DNA from: Hydra vulgaris | Lineage: Eukaryota; Cnidaria; Hydrozoa; Anthoathecata; Hydridae | DNA: 64,000 nucleotides | Direction of reading: 5' to 3' | NCBI RefSeq assembly: GCF_038396675.1 | Contig: NC_088920.1 | Coordinates: 27,477,001 to 27,541,000 of the forward strand | Shown: one piece after another, positions 1-11,808 of the stretch | How the letters are laid out: each line of letters starts with the position of its first letter | How positions within the stretch are numbered: position 1 is the first letter of the stretch | Made by a program: the position numbers and the translations under genes | The notes under the pieces: model-generated | Told to the model about the DNA's origin: nothing | The model's input: the letters and a program-made list of their open reading frames with translations, nothing else | The model's database searches: none

Positions 1-593
1 TAAGACAAAACAAAAAAATGATATCTTTTAAAGCTTTATAAAAAAATAAAATTTGATGCAAATCCTTTTTTTGTTCCAAAAGCCTCAGAAAAGACAAGTT
101 GTTGTTGGATCACATTTAAAATAAGCTCTGCTGCTAGAAGTGCAATAATTGCTTCTCAAAAAGTCTCTAAGGGCTGATATTTTTTTATTTCTAAGCAATG
201 TATTTTAAGACAAAAAAAGAACAAAATCCACAGTTGATGTAGCGGCACTCCCTTGCATGTTCTATCTAGATAGTCAGACTACCTATTCAGTATGATATCA
301 TCAGTGCCTGTCTAAATTGTGCATTTATTTTCACTATGTGTGCATACACACTTTTATGAATAGAAATATGATCACTTGCTCTCTTGTGCCGAAATTTTCA
401 TACAACAAAAAGCGCGATAATAGAAAAGATAAATTTAGCACTTTATGACCCCTAATAAAAAACTTAGACAAAAACAAGCTATAACTACAAAACTACAAAA
501 AATAAGCTATAAAAAAAAAAATCGCTAAAATACTTTTTTAAAGTAAAAACTATAAATACGACTACTATATATTATTAAAAAAATAGCGAAGAT
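1..593. other. AT-rich sequence without a gene
   Basis: I see no open reading frame with protein character, no RNA gene and no clear element end here. The inverted-repeat element that follows starts at about 594. Confidence 0.5.
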
Positions 594-886
594 CAGGCTT
601 GGTCAGGAAGCGGGAGCGATCGCTCTCGATAACTGACCATGGGAATGTATAGGGTGTTTTTTATTTACAATGATTATTAACAATTTCATTGAAAACGCAA
701 TAATTGTAGAAAGTCTTTTTGTTTACAAAATAGATCATAAAAAAAAATTTTTTTGTAAATTTAAATATTCTCATAAAATCAAATGTTATCAAAATGACTA
801 CAAAACCTGGCCAGTTTTTTGCAACTAAATATTATTTCTGTGGTCAGTAATCGAGAGCGATTGCTCCCGCTTCCTGACCAAGCTTG
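594..886. mobile_element. Short inverted-repeat element (MITE), CAGGCTTGG family
   Basis: The left end reads CAGGCTTGGTCAGGAAGCGG and the right end is its near-perfect inverse, ending CTGACCAAGCTTG. The inverted repeats run roughly 45 bp. There is no coding capacity. The interior (about 670-720) matches part of the longer neighbour at about 1915-1965, so this is probably an internally deleted copy of that element. I could not define a target duplication. The superfamily is uncertain. Confidence 0.7.
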
Positions 887-2646
887 AGGCTTGGTCGGGA
901 AGCGGGAGCAATTGCTCTGATAACTGACCATGGGAATAATATTTAGTTGCGAAAAGCTGGTCAGATTTTGTAGTCATTTTGAGAACATTTCAAAAAACAA
1001 AATGAAAGCGCAAAAAAGATTAATTGGACCAATAAGAGACAATTACAAAAAAAATATCTAGAAAATAACTTTTATTACGAAAAAACTTCAAGCAAAATAA
1101 ATTACGTTTAGAACAAATATTTTCGAAACATTGCTCTTTTATAATTTTTTTATAAAATTAGACAAGATTTTTTTAATTAAATAACATCTTACGATTGCTT
1201 AATAAGGAAACAAATGTTCTTTTATTAATTAAAGAGTTTTATATAATTTTTATTTATATAAAGTGCTGGACTAAGGAGGGTTGGGGTTAAAGGGGGCTAT
1301 AGTCCCGGGCTTCGCAATGTTAGGGGCCCCGAAATAGTCAAGAAGACTTTTTTTTTAGTCATTAGCAATATTGTAAAGCAGTTCCACTTCCTCTTCATAA
1401 AGTATTTTTAGTTGATTTCTATCTTTTTAGGTGATTTTTATCAGGTAAACTTAATTTAATACAGTAAAACGGTGTGGCACATAAAAAGGCCTCCAATATA
1501 AAAATAGCCCCCGGCACCGAAAAGTCTAACATGATTCTAATAAAACAAACACAAGCTTTAGTTTTATTTAAGCTAAATTATTTTATAAATAAAAAAGTTA
1601 ATTTTTTTAAATAACAATTTAATGTTTCGCGTGCAAATTTTAACATATTTGAAACAATTCTTTTTAGTAAGATGAAAAATCAAATAATTAAATCATTGTT
1701 AGAAATTAAAGAAACTAGATCAACTAAAAATACTTTATGAAGAGGAAGCGGAACTGCTTTACAATATCGCTAATGATGTTAAGCGAGTGGGCTTTTTAAT
1801 TTTAATTAGTATTTAAAACAGAAAAAAGTAACTTTTAGTTAAAGGATAACGAGTTTGTAAGAATTGCAACTGAAGCGAAAATATTTAGAGCTAGTAAACC
1901 AATATTAACAATTATTAACAATTTCATTGAAAACACAATTATTGTTGAAAGTCTTTTTGTTTAACAAATAAATCGTAAAAATTTCTTTAAAAGATTACAT
2001 TAGAATAAAAAATAGATACACATAATTACATTTACATAAAAAATACATACTTTTAACTATAAAATAAGAATATACTAATAAAAATCAATAATACATAATA
2101 AACTTTCAAAATTTTGACAATTTAAAAAATATATATTTAAAACATTTATTTTTGTAAACAAATAATATTAGTTTAAAAGATTTACGGCTTTGCAGATGTG
2201 GCTGCAAGAATGAGCTATAGTATTAAAGTATTAGTTCGCATGATATATATTCTTAAAACAATTTATGCTAGAAGTATCAACTAATTTTGAATAATACAAT
2301 TTTTAAAACAATTCGACAGAAAACTCTAGAACTTTATTTCGCTTAGTCAGCGTAATTTTTGAACCAAAATAACTAGTTTGTTCGTAGATTTGGCGGGTTT
2401 TTAGTGTTCGCAAATATTCTTTTTATACTTATATACTTTTATATACCGCACCAAGATGTTTTAAGAACATTAACTTTATGTATGTTTCCATGTATGTCCG
2501 TAAAACAAAAACTTTTTGTTTTATGAACATACATAAACTAAAATGTTCTCAAAACGACTACAAAACCTGGCCAGTATTTTGCAACTAAATATTATTTCCG
2601 TGGTCAGTAATCGAGAGCGATTGCTCCCGCTTCCCGACCAAGCCTG
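887..2646. mobile_element. 1.76-kb non-autonomous inverted-repeat element, CAGGCTTGG family
   Basis: Terminal inverted repeats of about 120 bp are visible. The left end has AGGCTTGGTCGGGAAGCGGG, a nearby GGTCAGATTTTGTAGTCATT and GAGAACATTT. The right end has the inverse (AAATGTTCTC, then CTACAAAACCTGGCCAG, then CCGACCAAGCCTG). No transposase frame exists inside. The element directly abuts the shorter family member on its left. A second foldback segment lies inside it. Confidence 0.7.
1340..1790. repeat. Foldback segment nested in the 1.76-kb element
   Basis: Sequence at about 1364-1425 (TCATTAGCAATATTGTAAAG, TTCCACTTCCTCTTCATAAA) returns inverted at about 1700-1775. The left shoulder (1290-1335) carries GC-rich words such as GGGGCCCC that stand out from the AT-rich surroundings. 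It is probably an independent MITE inserted into the larger element. No coding capacity. Confidence 0.55.
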
Positions 2647-5600
2647 AAGATGCAAAAAGCAATCCCGATTAGCTTAATTTGAGCCCTGTAAATGCAATTT
2701 GTAATTTTCTTAATTTTTATTGCCCTTTATTTTATAACTATGATGCAATTTGATTACTTTATTAAAACATAAATTGAATTTAAACAAAGTTAATTTTAAA
2801 AACTTTGTAAAATAGGTAAAAAATTATTTAAACTAAATAACTTGGCAATAAATAACTAACCTCAACGATACTTTGTAAAGAAGCATCCTAAAAAAAAAAA
2901 GGGGAAAAAAAAAATTACTATTCAATTATTAAAAATAAATATATAAAGTTTAACTTATTAATTAATTTTTGTTATTTTTATTATAACTATATGAAATTTA
3001 TTTTGAAATACTTGAAATTTATTTTCTTTCTCATCTTCTTCAACATTTGGAACAAGTCTTCGTTTTTGAAGTGCTTCATCTCGCTTTGCCTAAGAAAAAT
3101 TAATCCAAGTGATTTGCTTAAACTTATTCAAACTTTTTTCAAGTTTATTTTTTTAATTGTCTTTCATTTCAAAAAGCTTGCCATCTAATAAACTACAAAA
3201 TATAATCTCTAACCTTTCTTAAAACCACAGATACTTCATTTCTTCTTTGCCTCAACGACTATAAAAAGTTAAAAAATACAAAACCCAAACAAGCAAATAC
3301 TGTATAAGTGTATACATTATGTATTGTTGACTTAATCCAACAGGATTGTATGTGTATGAAAAGGTTATGTATTAATGTATGTATGTATATTTATATTATT
3401 ATTTATACAGTATAATATTATTAGGAATATAAATATTTGAAATTTGAATTTAAAACTTAAACAGTCTGAATTTTATAAATTGTTTATTAAAATAACTATT
3501 AAAACCTTCTCTCTAAAAGAACTAAAAAGTAATTAATTTAAGAGAACTCACAGAACTGAATTTTGTGCTAAAGTTGTGACAGATTTAAAAAAAAAAAATT
3601 TTTTTAAGGAAATGCCAGACAAACATTTTTAGGTGTTACTTTTTAGAAATATATAAGCTTAAATTATTTTTAAAAAAAAAAAAAAAAAAAAGCAAAGTTA
3701 AGTTTGATTTTTATGTATGCTGACCTTCCAATCAAGAACACTCTGAGTGTAGAAAAATAGACTTTAAGATATTTGTTAAAAACTATTTAATACTCTGCCT
3801 GTGCTAATATATTAGAATGTTCTTTTTTAGCAATTATTCTTTATATAAAGCTTCCTTGATTTTTTGCAGGTGCAAAAATTTTATAATGAATCATATTCAA
3901 CACCTAACTAAAAAATTTTTTGCACTTAATGTGTTCTTGAATGGCAGGGGCATTATGGTTGATACATTTTGTTTTGACTTTATTAGAATTGAAAATTGAG
4001 TTGATGGTTTAGTATAAAATTGATGATGAAATGATGAATTTTTTTAAATGAAGTTTTCTTATGCATCTGCTGAATTTAAAAGTTTCCGATAAAAGTGTTA
4101 TTTGGTATTTAAATTCATTTTCTTCCTGGATATTGGTCCTAGAGCTTTAAAAATAAAAAGGCTTATCGATTACTTTTGGTAAAAAAATACTTTTAGGTTA
4201 GAGAAATAATCTATTTTAAACCAGAAGTACTGTTATATAATGGCAACAAGCACTCAAGGACTCCTGGCTATAACACAATTGGTCATTAATCTCATAAATT
4301 TTTTTTATAGTATGTCATAAGTCACTCAAAATTTGAATTATTGGACAGAGGACTAGGAAAAACAGAGATTTAAAGCCGGAGACAAAATATACCGCTCCAT
4401 CAGCATGACTTTAATATCTGGATATTACCTCATCACTCACTAAATTTGTTACACCTCAAAATCTTGCAGTAATAAAAGCAGAAAACTCAAAAATAAGTAA
4501 AAAAAAACTATATTTTTTGGCATCTCTTCAAACAAATATAACCTTATTTAAAAAAAAGTATAAACAGTTTAAGATATTTTACAGTTATTAAATGTCAAAA
4601 TATTTAGTACAAACAGAAAAAAATGTAAAAACACAACCACAAATTATAGTTGAATTTGAAAACAGCAATACATGTAACCAAGTACTTGCAACTGTCAAAC
4701 ACCATTATTTAAAAATAACCCGCCAAACACCGTATATTAAAAATTCAGAAACTGAAAGCCTTTTTTTTTTGTGCAAAAAAATGTCTACATACAGCAATGT
4801 TTCTGCCATTTTTTCTTTTGGCAGGCGCCATCACCCAAATTATTTTCCTAGAATACCCACTGGAAGTTCATCAATATTAATAACTATTCAAAAGATAATA
4901 ACTATAACAGATTTTATATCTTTAAAAAAAAATTACTATAAACAAATTTACTGACAACAAACAAAAAACTAAGAGATATTGCTCTTTCAACATCAAAAGA
5001 CATTTATTACCAAAACATGGTTTAGAAAAATATCATCTCTGAATGTAAAAATTTCTAATTTATTTAATGACATTTATTTAAAAAGTTGGTTAAACCTAAT
5101 TAAATTGAGATTGAATTTATTTTCACTTTACTCTTAAACATTCTGTTTCTACTCCCATTTATCAGCAGTAACAATTTACTGATTGGATGTATGTAGCCTA
5201 TTGTTGTCATTTTCAAGTTATTTGGAGAGCGCAATGCAAAACCTATTTTTAATTAATATTTGTACTGCACTCTTCTACAAAAATAACTGGATTTTGACAA
5301 CCCTAAATACTACCTGCCAAAAATGATAGTTATACAAAAATAGCAAGCCTACTCAGAAGAGGTGTGCATTTGCACACCTTATTATATGAACTCACATACA
5401 GTATTTTTTTTTTGAAAACTTGAACATGGTTTATTTTTGCATATTTTGATTACTTGTGTTCAAAAATTGTGCTGAAAAAACCAATACAATTTAAAGAGAA
5501 AATTAAAAATAGACAATAATAAACTGTTCAATTAGTTCAAAAAAATAGTTCAAACCTAATTATTAATTTAATCAAAAGCGCCGTAATTGATAGTTTAAAC

Positions 5601-5811
5601 TTAATATTTCTTTTATCACTAAGATAGTATAGCATTTAGGCTGATTTATTGTAACATTTATTAGGAGCAATTGTTAGTTAGGAATTGGATGAGAATTTAA
5701 ATCCTTTTAAATAATAGTTTTTTTATTAAATGTTTTATTTACTTAGACAAAAGAAAATATCAAAGTTTCAAATTTTCAAATAATTAAGTTTCGAATTAAT
5801 TAAGCTTAGAT
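2647..5811. other. AT-rich sequence, no supported gene
   Basis: About 3.2 kb with only short low-complexity reading frames. The longest is a 120-codon frame at 4592-4954 (+), listed separately. A small perfect hairpin AGGTGTGCATTTGCACACCT lies at about 5360-5380. I recognise no element ends, RNA gene or exon. Confidence 0.4.
4592..4954 (+). CDS. Unrecognised 120-codon reading frame, probably not a gene
   Basis: An ATG-initiated frame of 120 codons with a fairly even amino-acid mix, better than most chance frames in this window. I recognise no domain. There is no signal peptide, membrane segment or clear motif; the C-terminal part has a serine/isoleucine-rich stretch. No splice-site pattern ties it to a neighbour and no transposon ends bracket it. 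It could be a fragment of an old repeat or chance. Confidence 0.15.
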   Translation: MSKYLVQTEKNVKTQPQIIVEFENSNTCNQVLATVKHHYLKITRQTPYIKNSETESLFFLCKKMSTYSNVSAIFSFGRRHHPNYFPRIPTGSSSILITIQKIITITDFISLKKNYYKQIY

Positions 5812-6555
5812 TAGGGCTGCTAATTTGAACTTTTTTTAAAAAGTTCAAACTCAAACACTTTCGAACTATTTAGGAAAAAAGTTCGAACTTTTTTGAACTT
5901 TATTTAATAGTTTTTATTTATTTAAAATTGAAAACAAAAGGGTACAAGTAAAACACAAAACTGCTAATTTATTTATAAAGACTTTTTATTTGTTTATAAA
6001 AAGTAAATGAAAGGTATCATCTTGCAACCAGTTTCTTTTTCTATGCGAAAACTATCCAATGGCTAGAGAGCTCTTTCACAAGATCATATTATTTCATAGA
6101 TCATATCACAAGATCATCATCAAAATCATATATTTTATCAAAACATTTTCGGTTCTTTAGCTAGAGTCAATCCTTTGTTATAATTTTTAATATCATTACC
6201 AATTTTGGCTTTTTTATTAATATCGAGTCTATCTCTCTAAGCTAGAATAATCTTTGAATATGATTAATTTGCAAAATTATCTATATTATTTCTTTTTATT
6301 TTGTTCTCAAACTGATTAACTTGATTTAAAACAGGTGATATTTTAATTATATTTTTAGAGTTTCCAGACAAACACAAAACAAAAAGCAAAAATATTCAAA
6401 TTTTTAATTTTTACTTGTATTTTAGCTTGTTTTACAAAATTTTATAAAATTTAAAAGTTCAAACTATTAGGAGGAAAAAGTTCAAACTAGAACGTTGAAA
6501 TTTTTGCGAAAAGTTCAAACATTCGAATTTGAACATGTTCGAACTAGCAGCCCTA
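5812..6555. mobile_element. hAT-like non-autonomous element with 8-bp target duplication
   Basis: Ends are TAGGGCTGCTAATTTGAACT on the left and the inverse GAACTAGCAGCCCTA on the right. Flanking 8-mers are GCTTAGAT (5804-5811) and GCTTGGAT (6556-6563), matching at 7 of 8. An 8-bp duplication with short inverted repeats is the hAT signature. Subterminal regions carry many copies of GTTCAAA/TTTGAAC words, which may be transposase-binding repeats. There is no transposase frame. Confidence 0.75.
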
Positions 6556-6632
6556 GCTTGGATTAAACTTTGAAAATTTGATCTCCTCTGAATTCAATAA
6601 AGTGAAACTCTTTTAATATAAGATAAAGACAT

Positions 6633-7665
6633 CAGGCTTGGCCAGAAAGGCATGCGATTTCAAGTCTTTGTATAACCATGCAAATAATATTTTATTTTGA
6701 TGATTTAACCATGGTTTTTAACAAATGTGCTGAAAAAAATTTTTATATGAGCAAAACGCTTTTAAATAAAGTAGTTTATGATTTTAATTAAAGCATCATT
6801 GAAAGTTGTATAAATTTTTATTTATATTATTTAATTATATAAGATTTTTTAATAAGTAAAATAAAAAATTGAAAATTATTTTAAAAAATTTAAATTTTAT
6901 AAGTGACGATTTAAACAGCGATGGTCTCTTAAATAAATTTTATTAAAGTTAATTAACTCGAAATGTAGAAATATTTTGTTGAGAAGAAAAAAAAGACAAA
7001 CTTTTTTGAAAGCCATTTGAATTAAATAACTTTGATCTTTACTTATGTTTTTATATTATTGAAACACATTTAAATAAAGTAACAAATCACTGCTAATGAT
7101 TTTTTAAAAAAATTTTAATGAATAAAATATATTTTTTTAAATTTATATAAGTATGTATTTTTTATGTCTTTAAATAAAAAAATTTATATCAACTTTTTAA
7201 ATAAATGATTTAATTATTTTTTCTTTTGTTTATGTTACTGCGAAAAATTATTAGGAATTTTTTTTTAAACTTTTAAATGTGCGCATTTATTAAACAACCG
7301 TTAGATGTAAGTTGATACTTTATTTAAAAAGATTTTTGCATAATATTATATTATAAAAACATTAGTAAAGATAGGCAATTCAAAGTTATTTATTCCAAAC
7401 ATAATTTAGATAATCTTATCATTATAGTTTATTATTTATTTTAGTTAAGTTTTATTTTTTTACATTTAATTTTAGTTAAGTTATTTTTATTTCATTTTTC
7501 ATTATTTTTTTTTTTACAAAGATAAGATAACTTTTTTTGGCGCATTTTTAAAATTTATACAAACTTTCAAAATGTTTTGACAGCGGCGGTCAAGTTTCCA
7601 AAATCACAGAGTATTTGCATGGTCATATTATGACATGAAATTGCACGCCTTCCTGGCCAAGCCTG
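6633..7665. mobile_element. 1.03-kb inverted-repeat element, CAGGCTTGGCCAG family
   Basis: The left end is CAGGCTTGGCCAGAAAGGCA followed by GCGATTTCAAGTC. The right end is the inverse, GACATGAAATTGCACGCCTT then CCTGGCCAAGCCTG. Subterminal words (GCATGGTCATA, TTGACCGCGG-like) also mirror each other. No coding frame. A second copy lies at 38721-39873. The outer CAGGCTTGG resembles the 594-2646 elements, so these may be related families. Target duplication not resolved. Confidence 0.65.
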
Positions 7666-8378
7666 AGACAATAATTTTATCATTTTATTTTTTCTGGTTT
7701 ACCTATTATTTATTTTATATTCAGTGCAATTTTAAAACTCTCTAATTTTCAAAACTTGCAAAAAGCTGTGACCAAATTGTCAAATCAAAACATATTCATG
7801 GTCATATAGGGCGTGCGACTGAACGCTTCTCCTGAGCAGGCTTGAAATTGTATAACTTTAGCAAAATAATTTATTGATAGTTTAGATAGCTGTCTTAAGG
7901 ATAATTATTCACAGGCAATTTTAACTATCCTAAAATTGTTTAGAACAATTCAACAAGCTTCAATTTTTCAATACCCTGTAAGTATATATTGATGGAAACA
8001 TTGCAGAATAATAGCATTTATCGGCAAAAAATATGTTAACCTAAAAAAAAAATTTTTAATTTCTGAATTTGATTAACGCCCCATGCATAACCCCTGCATA
8101 TTGTTAATAAATTTGTATCACAAATTTAATTAACAAAGAATTTTACAAAAAATGTAAAGATATTATGAATTATGTGCTAAATTCATACCGCCAATAATAA
8201 AATACAAAAATATAAACCATTAACTTGGATCACAATTGACATTACAAGGTTAAGCAAAATAAAAAAAACAACTGTGATACAAAATATAAATACAAAGTGG
8301 AAAATCAAATATTTAGTAAACCTTTATTATTCAGTTTGAAACAAAATTATTAAATATACTCGTTTAACAATTAAAGTC
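7666..8378. other. Non-coding sequence with a decayed element end
   Basis: At about 7790-7850 there is a decayed match to the right end of the CAGGCTTGG family (GGTCATATAGGGCGTGCGAC ... GAGCAGGCTTG). Otherwise AT-rich sequence without a recognised gene. Confidence 0.4.
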
Positions 8379-8830
8379 TTTGAAGAAAATTTTTCAAATG
8401 GTAAATGCAACCCAAAAAGGCTTTTCAACTATATTAATCATAAAAGTTCATGCTTGAAACCTATGATCACTGAGTCAGATATTTCTATAAAGACAGTGAA
8501 TACTACTTATGTACTACTTACAACTAAAATCAGTTTTCACAACTGGAACACAGAACATTAAACACAATTTTCAAATTATTCTGTATTGACTGCATAAGTC
8601 TTTCAGTTCTATAAAAACGTGCAAAATCATAAAAAAAAAACATAATTACTTCTATTTCAATTTTTAATTGATCAATCTGAATTACCAGAACCTTGGCTAA
8701 AAGCCAATATAACCATTATAAAATAAGGCTGCAGAACAGATCCAGTCAATTATTTCCCAGTTCCGTTCACCTATTATTTGCAAAAGTTTTGAGATAATAA
8801 TTAGAGATAAAATCACAGAACATTTATCAC
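8379..8830 (+). pseudogene. LINE reverse-transcriptase fragment (CR1/Jockey-like)
   Basis: Translating the plus strand in shifting frames gives typical non-LTR retrotransposon sequence. It includes a linker like NPKRLFNYINHKSS near 8410, then PEPWLKANIT and GCRTDPVNY near 8685-8750, the conserved start of the RT fingers (usual form: TPI.KKG...P.NYRP.SL). Several stops and frameshifts break it. Only the region before the catalytic domain remains. This is a dead 5'- and 3'-truncated copy. Confidence 0.7.
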
Positions 8831-9448
8831 ATACATTTTTTATTTATCTTACATGTGTTTAACAACATTTTATGTTTTTGGATTCGAGTAAGAAATGGTG
8901 CAAATAAATTTGAATTCCCGGTAAATGAAAACGAAATTTTTTTATAGAAATAAAAATAAAGCAAAGTAGAAAAGCGGTATTTTTTGTTTACTATTTTTAT
9001 TTTGTGTAAAGTCTCCTGTTTAATGCTTTATGCAGCGAGAACATTTTTTGGGAAAACCCAATCTAATTGTGTAAATTGTTCAACTATGCATTAAAATATT
9101 ATTCAAACAAGATATTTTAACAGAAAAACTATTTAGATTCAAGAAGATAATATTAACCTCTCAACCAGAAGTATAATGGCTAAACAACCAATGTTTTTTG
9201 CTAATATCTCATTAAATAATTTGTTTTGGTAATTTTAATAAAATTAAAACTTTTTTCCTAATGTTCATTTACAAAACAAACATAATTTGTCAAAGCACTT
9301 AAGAATCCCTTTTAAAAAAAGATATCAAAATGTTAGAAAAAATGTGCTTCAAAAAAAAGACAAATGATCTTCATAAACTTTATCACTGCTATGTCATTAA
9401 ATGAATGACTTGGGTCTGACCCAAACAGGATTATCTTTTTTTCAATGT

Positions 9449-9573
9449 TAATTCACCTCCATAAGGCGATGGCCACTACTTTAATTGTGGTTACAACCCT
9501 CTTTTAACTCCAAAAGTCTATAACACAAATCTTGACAAACAAGGCAGCTGTGCAGAGAAACAAGATCTAATTC
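9449..9573 (-). mobile_element. Truncated SINE body, family a
   Basis: Matches the body of the SINE copies at 31464-31690 and 40678-40866. Shared words are TTCACCTCC.TAAGGC, GTGGTTA.AACCCTC and CTTGACAAACAAGGCAGCTG. The tRNA-like head, which would be at the high-coordinate end, is missing. Confidence 0.6.
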
Positions 9574-9977
9574 AAAAATATAAACTAGACAATTTTAAAA
9601 TAAAATAGTCAGGTACAAATATCCTATAAAGTTTTTAGCGCTAATTTACTTCTCTAGCCCTTATTTTTATTAATAATTATGAAGAGAATTTTATGCTGAT
9701 CAAGATTCATATAAAAATTTAGACCTGAAAATCAAAGGAAAGTTTTTTAATTTGATGTTAAAGTGTTAAAGAAATAAACCAAAAAAGATAATATTTGTCA
9801 TATTTTTTGAAATTTAGAAACTCTCAACAAGGTTTTTTTTTAATTATGGCTTTTTTTAAAGTATAAAAAAAGGACATGGCTATTTAAACATACTAATTGT
9901 ATATGCAATTGGCTATTTATATTTGCTATATGTACCTTTTTTATTTTGTATACATACCTTAACTGACTTAAATAGGG

Positions 9978-10083
9978 ACATGCAAGGAGTGTACACACAT
10001 TGACTCGGAGTTTGGGTAAGGGCAGGCAATCTTAATGCCAACCCTAACCCTTTCAATGTGTATGTACACTCCCTACATGTTTT
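9978..10083. repeat. Imperfect hairpin, about 105 bp
   Basis: ACATGCAAGGAGTGTACACA on the left pairs with TGTGTATGTACACTCCCTAC and ATGT on the right. A further partial copy (GCACTCCCTGCATGT) follows at about 10109. No coding capacity. Confidence 0.5.
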
Positions 10084-10304
10084 CCATACTAAAGTCAGTC
10101 AATGAATGCACTCCCTGCATGTTGCTCAACAACCAACAACAAACTTTGACATAATTAGCATAAAATTCTATATCATAATTATTAATAATAATGGGAGTTA
10201 TAAGTAAATTAGTGCCAAAATTTCTTCTCGAGCTGGCCAACATTTACAATATCAAAAAAATATATACATAAAACTGTGCTTAACAGTATTATCTCTATAA
10301 CAAT

Positions 10305-11545
10305 ATAGTTGTGGTGCTACAGTTACTCCCCTCCTTTTTTTTATTGATTATGATTATACTGATTCAGAATCATATAAAAACATAGGTCTAAAAAACCTGA
10401 GGAAAATACTCTAATTTTATGTTAAAGGGATCTCAAACCTCTAAGACATGTTGTGTTCATATTGATGAAAATGATAGAAAAAAATGTTTGGGTTAAATTT
10501 TTTTCATTAAAACAAAAGAATAAATGCATATCAAGAAAAACTAACATTTTGTTGTAGGCCAAAAAGTCAGCATAATATATGCTGCAATCTACTTGATAAT
10601 TTATTTAACCATGTTTTATTTATAAGAGTTTCAGTACATAAGGTCATTGATTTTTTTGTTTGTGTAAAAGATCGATTATGTAAACAAACAAAAACGTCAA
10701 TGACGTCATGTACTAAAACTCTTAGGAATAAAACGCGCTTGAATAATTTATCAAGTCTGTAGATTGTGGCGTATAATATGCTGACATTTTGGCCTACAAC
10801 AAAATGGAGGTGAACTTTAACTAAAATAAAAAAGTTAGTTTTTCTTGGTATGCATATATTCTCTATTTTAATCAAAAAAATTTAGCCCAAACATTTTTTT
10901 TAACATTCTCTTTAATATGAACACAACATATCTCGGAGGTTTAGGAATCACTTTAAAGTTTAAAAAGTTACAATTCGATGTATATACATTTAATTGTTGT
11001 TCAATGTATATACATTTAATTGTTGTTGTTAATTCGATGTATATGCATTTAAAAGTTACCAGTCGATGTATATACATTTAATTGTGCCAGTACCTATTTG
11101 TCATTTGGAGCATATACATTTAAATTCGCTAATCCCCATTTTTCAGTCAATGTATGTACATTTAATTGCATCAATCCCTATTAGTTAGTCAATGTATGTA
11201 CATTTAAAAAACTATATCCAAAAAATTTTTTTAAATTCAATTAAAAATATATATAATCATAAAAACACTTAATTTAAATGAAATTTAATTTCAACGACAA
11301 TAAAAACTGGTTTGCGTAATTAAAAAAAGATTTTCTAAATGATTGATTTCTATATGCAAACTTTGATAAAATGTTTTTAAAAAGTGGCGAATATTAGCGC
11401 TATTTAGTGAAGTTTTTTAAACTTTAACATCAAATTACAGCGCTTTTTGTTGATTTTCAAACCTATGTTTTTATGACTCTTAATCTACATTCTCTATCAT
11501 AATCAATGAAAAGAAAAAGGAGGGAGAAACTACAGTAGCGCCTAT
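10305..11545. mobile_element. 1.24-kb inverted-repeat element with nested foldback
   Basis: Outer arms: the left reads GTGCTACAGTTACTCCCCTC, then TTGATTATGATTATACTG, then CATATAAAAACATAGGTC. The right arm is the inverse (GACCTATG-like, TCATAATCAATGAAAAG, GGAGGGAGAAACTACAGTAG). A second, inner foldback spans about 10424-10965, with arms of about 250 bp sharing ATGTTGTGTTCATATT and GCATACCAAGAAAAACTAAC. No transposase frame; the interior includes a tandem array. It is probably a non-autonomous DNA transposon or a nest of two. Confidence 0.6.
10975..11215. repeat. Degenerate tandem repeat of GATGTATATACATTTAATTG
   Basis: Seven or so copies of a 20-30 bp unit built on the palindromic word TGTATATACA followed by TTTAATTG, with spacers of varying length. 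It lies within the inverted-repeat element. Confidence 0.7.
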
Positions 11546-11695
11546 AGTTGCTTCAACATGGAGTTCACTCCCAGAAAATGTTATTAGGCAAACTCTTTTA
11601 AAAATTGATAAAACGGTACATTGAACAAAAAATACTTTTAAAACTCTATGGAAACTACAAAATGAAAGTGTGTGCATTTGTGTGAGCGAGTGAGT

Positions 11696-11712
11696 GTTTG
11701 TGTGTATGTGTT

Positions 11713-11806
<94 letters not shown>
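11696..11806. repeat. TG/CA dinucleotide microsatellite
   Basis: About 110 bp of TG repeats with a few TTTG and TATG interruptions at the left end. Reading frames across it encode only Val-Cys or His-Thr repeats and are not genes. Confidence 0.97.

Positions 11807-11808
<2 letters not shown>

Larger units (their letters stand above)
8831..10304. other. Mostly non-coding, with a SINE piece and a hairpin
   Basis: AT-rich sequence holding a truncated SINE (9449-9573) and an imperfect hairpin (9978-10083). At about 9660-9790 is a weak direct copy of the left end of the 10305-11545 element. No gene recognised. Confidence 0.4.

Noticed and set aside
2991-3188. 65-codon plus-strand frame
   Set aside because: Phe/Ile/Leu-rich translation of AT-rich DNA with no motif; compatible with chance.
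10567-10875. 102-codon minus-strand frame
   Set aside because: It lies entirely in the foldback arms of an inverted-repeat element; no protein similarity recognised.
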